A DNA stretch of 64,000 bases. Origin: Breoghania sp. GTDB lineage: Bacteria > Pseudomonadota > Alphaproteobacteria > Rhizobiales > Stappiaceae. This document shows, one piece after another, positions 61,791-64,000 of this stretch (position 1 is the stretch's first letter; every line of letters starts with the position of its first letter). The stretch spans positions 1 to 64,000 of the forward strand of contig NZ_JASJAV010000013.1 of NCBI RefSeq assembly GCF_030066895.1. Reading direction: 5' to 3'. The notes under the pieces were generated by a model. It worked only from the letters and a program-made list of their open reading frames with translations, did not search any database and was not told the origin of the DNA. A program made the translations under genes and the position numbers.

Positions 61791-62822
61791 TCACCGTTGC
61801 CGTTCCCACGGCTTGATCGCGACCCACCACGGGAAGCTTCTCACCGGAATGGAGACGAGCGTCTTCAGGTTTTCAACGTCGATGACGGAGACGTCGTTGG
61901 AGACGCCGTTTGTGGCGTAGAGCTCGCTTTCATCCGGCGTGAAGGGGAGTTGCCAGATCCACTGGCCGACGAGCAGATAATCCTCCACCTCAAGGGTCTG
62001 CGCGTTGATGACCGCAACCCGGTTGGCAGGTCCCAGCGCCACGAAGGCCTTGGAACGGTCCTTGGTGATGCGGATGCCGACGGGCTGGATCGCTTCCGGC
62101 TGCAGACCGGGCACGGAGAAGGAGATCTTCTTCTTGATTTCCTTCGTCTCTGCATCGATCACTGCAACGGTGCCGCCGATCTCCGCGCTCACCCAGACCT
62201 CCGCTCTGTCATCGGTGTATTGCGCAAAGCGCGGGCGCTGATCGACCAGAACGTTGGCGGTGATCTCGAAACTGTCGGCGTCGATGAAATGTGCCATGTT
62301 GGTGGTTTCGGAGGTGTTGACGATGGTTCTGCCGTCCGGGCTGACCCCCATGCCTTCCGGCTCCACGCCCAGCTGCACCTCCGCCACGGCGTCGCCGGTC
62401 GCAAGGTCGATGGCGGTGACGAGATTGTCGTCCTTGTTGGCCGCATAAAGATGGCTGCCGTCCGGGGCGATGGTCATCAGTTCCGGATCGGGGCCGGAGG
62501 GCAGGGTGCCGGTCACCTCCAGGCTTTCCGTATCCAGTATCTCGATATGATCCTCGTCGGAGGCACAGATATAAAGCGTCTTGCCGTCGGGCGAGAGCGC
62601 GATGTCGCGTGGGCGTTCGCCGACGGGAATGGTCGCCGTCACTTCCCGCGTCTTGGCGTCGATCACGGTGATCGAGTTGCCCTTCTCGTTGGAGACGAAG
62701 ATCGTCTGTACCGCCACCGGCGCTGACGAGATGAAGGCTGCGGCCAGTGTTGCGGCGGCCAGTGTTGCCGCGACCGTCCGGGCGCTGACAAGGCGCTGCG
62801 TGCGTTTGACGAAATCGGACAT
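61791..62822 (-). CDS. YVTN-type beta-propeller protein of the PQQ-alcohol-dehydrogenase system
   Basis: Intact 343-residue periplasmic protein. Signal peptide VAATLAAATLAAAFISSAPVAV, then seven-blade YVTN repeats: TIFVSNEKGNSITVIDA, GKTLYICASDEDHIEILD, GSHLYAANKDDNLVTAIDL and so on. These proteins accompany PQQ-dependent alcohol dehydrogenases in methylotrophs and other alphaproteobacteria. ATG 62822 lies 11 bp after the stop of the binding protein. The uncorrected frame is open further upstream, which gives a spurious fusion with that gene. Confidence 0.82.
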   Translation of the reverse strand: MSDFVKRTQRLVSARTVAATLAAATLAAAFISSAPVAVQTIFVSNEKGNSITVIDAKTREVTATIPVGERPRDIALSPDGKTLYICASDEDHIEILDTESLEVTGTLPSGPDPELMTIAPDGSHLYAANKDDNLVTAIDLATGDAVAEVQLGVEPEGMGVSPDGRTIVNTSETTNMAHFIDADSFEITANVLVDQRPRFAQYTDDRAEVWVSAEIGGTVAVIDAETKEIKKKISFSVPGLQPEAIQPVGIRITKDRSKAFVALGPANRVAVINAQTLEVEDYLLVGQWIWQLPFTPDESELYATNGVSNDVSVIDVENLKTLVSIPVRSFPWWVAIKPWERQR

Positions 62823-62833
62823 GCGTTTCCCCT

Positions 62834-64000
62834 CTATTGCAGGGCGCACGACGTCTCCGGCTTGTCGTAGCCGAGGCTGTCGAGCCTGTTTCGTTGATGC
62901 AGGAAGCCCGGTTGCGGCGAGACGGAAACCAGAATCCGCTTGTTGGTCAAAAGCATCAGCTGGCGCATCTGCTGGGTTCACGGCCGAAAGGACAGGCAGA
63001 TGCATTTGAACCCGCCGAGTGCGAAATCCTCCCCGCGCAAATAGGCCCGCACCTTGGCCGGATCGGCCGAGGAGATGCGAGTCACCGCCTCGCTGACGGC
63101 GCGCACCGCCAGCCACGTGCCGTAATCGCGCTCCTCCATCCAGCGTCCGGCCTCCTTCTCGAAACGGTGCTGGATCTGGGTCGAACCCCATTGTTCCTGA
63201 ACCCGGTGCCAGGACATCGGCGTGAGCCCCTGCGTGGCCCGCAACCGGGCGCGGCGCATAGGTGTTGAAGGGCAGGTACTCGCTGAAGAGATCGTTGCGG
63301 TCCGCCACTACCAGCACGTCGTAATCGTCGCCAGCGGCTTGGGTCGCCATCGGCATCTGGGTCTGGACCTGGATGTGTCGGGAATCGGTGCGTCGCGCGA
63401 TCGGGGAATAGGAGTAGGTCTCCTCTTCAACGATCTCCGCCCCGAATTTCCGGGCCGACTGGCGGATCGCCTCCGTATAATCCGCATCGTCCGGTCCCGA
63501 TCCCTCCAGCAGGAAAATGTTGGGCCACCGCTTCCAGACGAGGAACTGCATCAACCCGTCCGCCTGCATAACGGTGGAGAGCGCGGTGTGGAAGACATTC
63601 GCAAAGCAGGTTTCGCGGCGAAGGTCTCGGTCCTCCACACACGCGTTGAAAATGAGCGTTTCATCCACACCCTCGGCCTGCGCGATCGACAGAAGGTCAT
63701 CCCGTCTCAGATCGGCGACAAAGAAACGGCGGCCCGCCGTGCGCTCCTTCTCAAAGGCAGCCACCACGTCGCCGTCGGTCGGCACGATAACCTCGATCAG
63801 CGAATAGGCATCACCCAGAAAGTCGCCCGTCGTCTGGTTGTCCTTCAGCGCCAGCCGCGCGCCCCACACGCCCGGTTCTTTCGCCACAGGGTCGACAAAG
63901 GAGAGAGACAGGCGCGGTTCTTCCGCTCGCGTGATGTAAACGATCGGAATATCGAGCTTCGATGCCGCTTGCGAACGTTCCGGCAGGAAGACGCTCAAAA
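62834..64000 (-). pseudogene. ABC-type substrate-binding protein of the PQQ-alcohol-dehydrogenase system, partial, disrupted
   Basis: Periplasmic type I binding fold, N-terminus beyond the right edge (sequence at the edge reads like the end of a signal peptide before LDIPIVYITRAEEPRLS). Conserved parts: RFFVADLRRDDLLSIAQAEG, FLVWKRWPNIFLLEGSGPDD and MEERDYGTWLAVRAVSEAV. A frameshift near 63265 follows FNTYAPRPVAG, and a TGA near 62980 replaces Trp in RP-W-TQQMRQL. It ends LGYDKPETSCALQ with TAG at 62836-62834. No cognate permease is in view. Confidence 0.78.

Noticed and set aside
61791-63998. A 735-residue fusion of the binding protein and the beta-propeller
   Set aside because: A frameshift near 63265 takes the binding protein out of its frame; in the corrected frame it ends at 62834, and the propeller has its own start at 62822 and a signal peptide.
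1-64000. UGA read as tryptophan (alternative code)
   Set aside because: Many TGA codons replace Trp, but TGA also ends intact genes and forms ATGA overlaps (for example 5800, 25253, 51128), and TAA and TAG stops are equally common inside genes.
1-64000. CRISPR arrays or insertion sequences
   Set aside because: No regularly spaced direct repeats and no transposase-like reading frame were seen.

Overview
The window reads as a high-GC alphaproteobacterial chromosome segment. It is probably from Hyphomicrobiales (Rhizobiales), judging by a DUF1402 gene, Rhizobiales-style 39-bp intergenic palindromes, a urea/formamide operon and a PQQ-alcohol-dehydrogenase accessory cluster. Genes are GC-rich; several gaps (3742-4006, 10255-10527, 33622-34141) and one island (about 50.2-52.2 kb) are AT-rich. 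The dominant feature is damage. Most recognisable genes carry at least one in-frame stop or frameshift while the flanking family motifs remain intact. The lesions are mixed: Trp to TGA, Tyr to TAA/TAG, Gln/Glu to TAG/TAA, homopolymer-length shifts, a few missense changes at catalytic residues and two internal deletions. Either this is a low-accuracy assembly or a genome in mass pseudogenisation; the sequence alone cannot decide. I give disrupted genes at full reconstructed extent and type them as pseudogenes.

Layout. 1-3741: group 4 membrane-hydrogenase-type subunits (NuoB-, HycF-, NuoC- and large-subunit-like), a small ferredoxin and HypB. 4007-9629: indolepyruvate:ferredoxin oxidoreductase (IorA/IorB), an MFS carrier, phosphate butyryltransferase and butyrate kinase, followed by Lrp-type and LysR-type regulators and HypA (to 11901). 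Together this suggests oxidation of 2-oxo acids from amino acids to acyl-CoA, ATP by the Ptb/Buk route and disposal of ferredoxin electrons as H2. 11933-14062: M23 peptidase. 14608-26604, all leftward: a PrpR-like sigma54 activator and a CoA-linked catabolic cluster (enolase-superfamily enzyme, two MFS carriers, NTF2-like protein, alpha/beta hydrolase, CaiB-type CoA transferase, thiolase, HMG-CoA-synthase/DUF35 protein), with a near-consensus sigma54 promoter just upstream of its first gene.

26987-38497: urea/short-amide module. A leftward urtABCDE-fmdA-fmdB operon is divergent from a transporter-fused hybrid histidine kinase (NCS1 permease, Cys-rich module, kinase, receiver) and a LuxR-type response regulator. 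38715-44014: peptide-type ABC transporter with fused ATPases. 44328-50114: PurU, a CodA/AtzC-like amidohydrolase, a D-cysteine desulfhydrase/ACC-deaminase-like PLP enzyme, SlyD-like FKBP and a phenylacetate-CoA-ligase-like enzyme.

About 50.2-52.2 kb: AT-rich island with a DnaQ-like 3'-5' exonuclease translationally coupled to a nucleotidyltransferase-like protein; this pair is the best candidate for an undescribed system. 52311-54631: MetE-like methyltransferase and DUF1402 protein. 55094-64000: LuxR regulator, hybrid kinase and FIST sensor protein, then a leftward cluster of secreted proteins (a YVTN beta-propeller and an ABC-type binding protein of the PQQ-alcohol-dehydrogenase system plus four less-known small proteins) that runs off the right edge.
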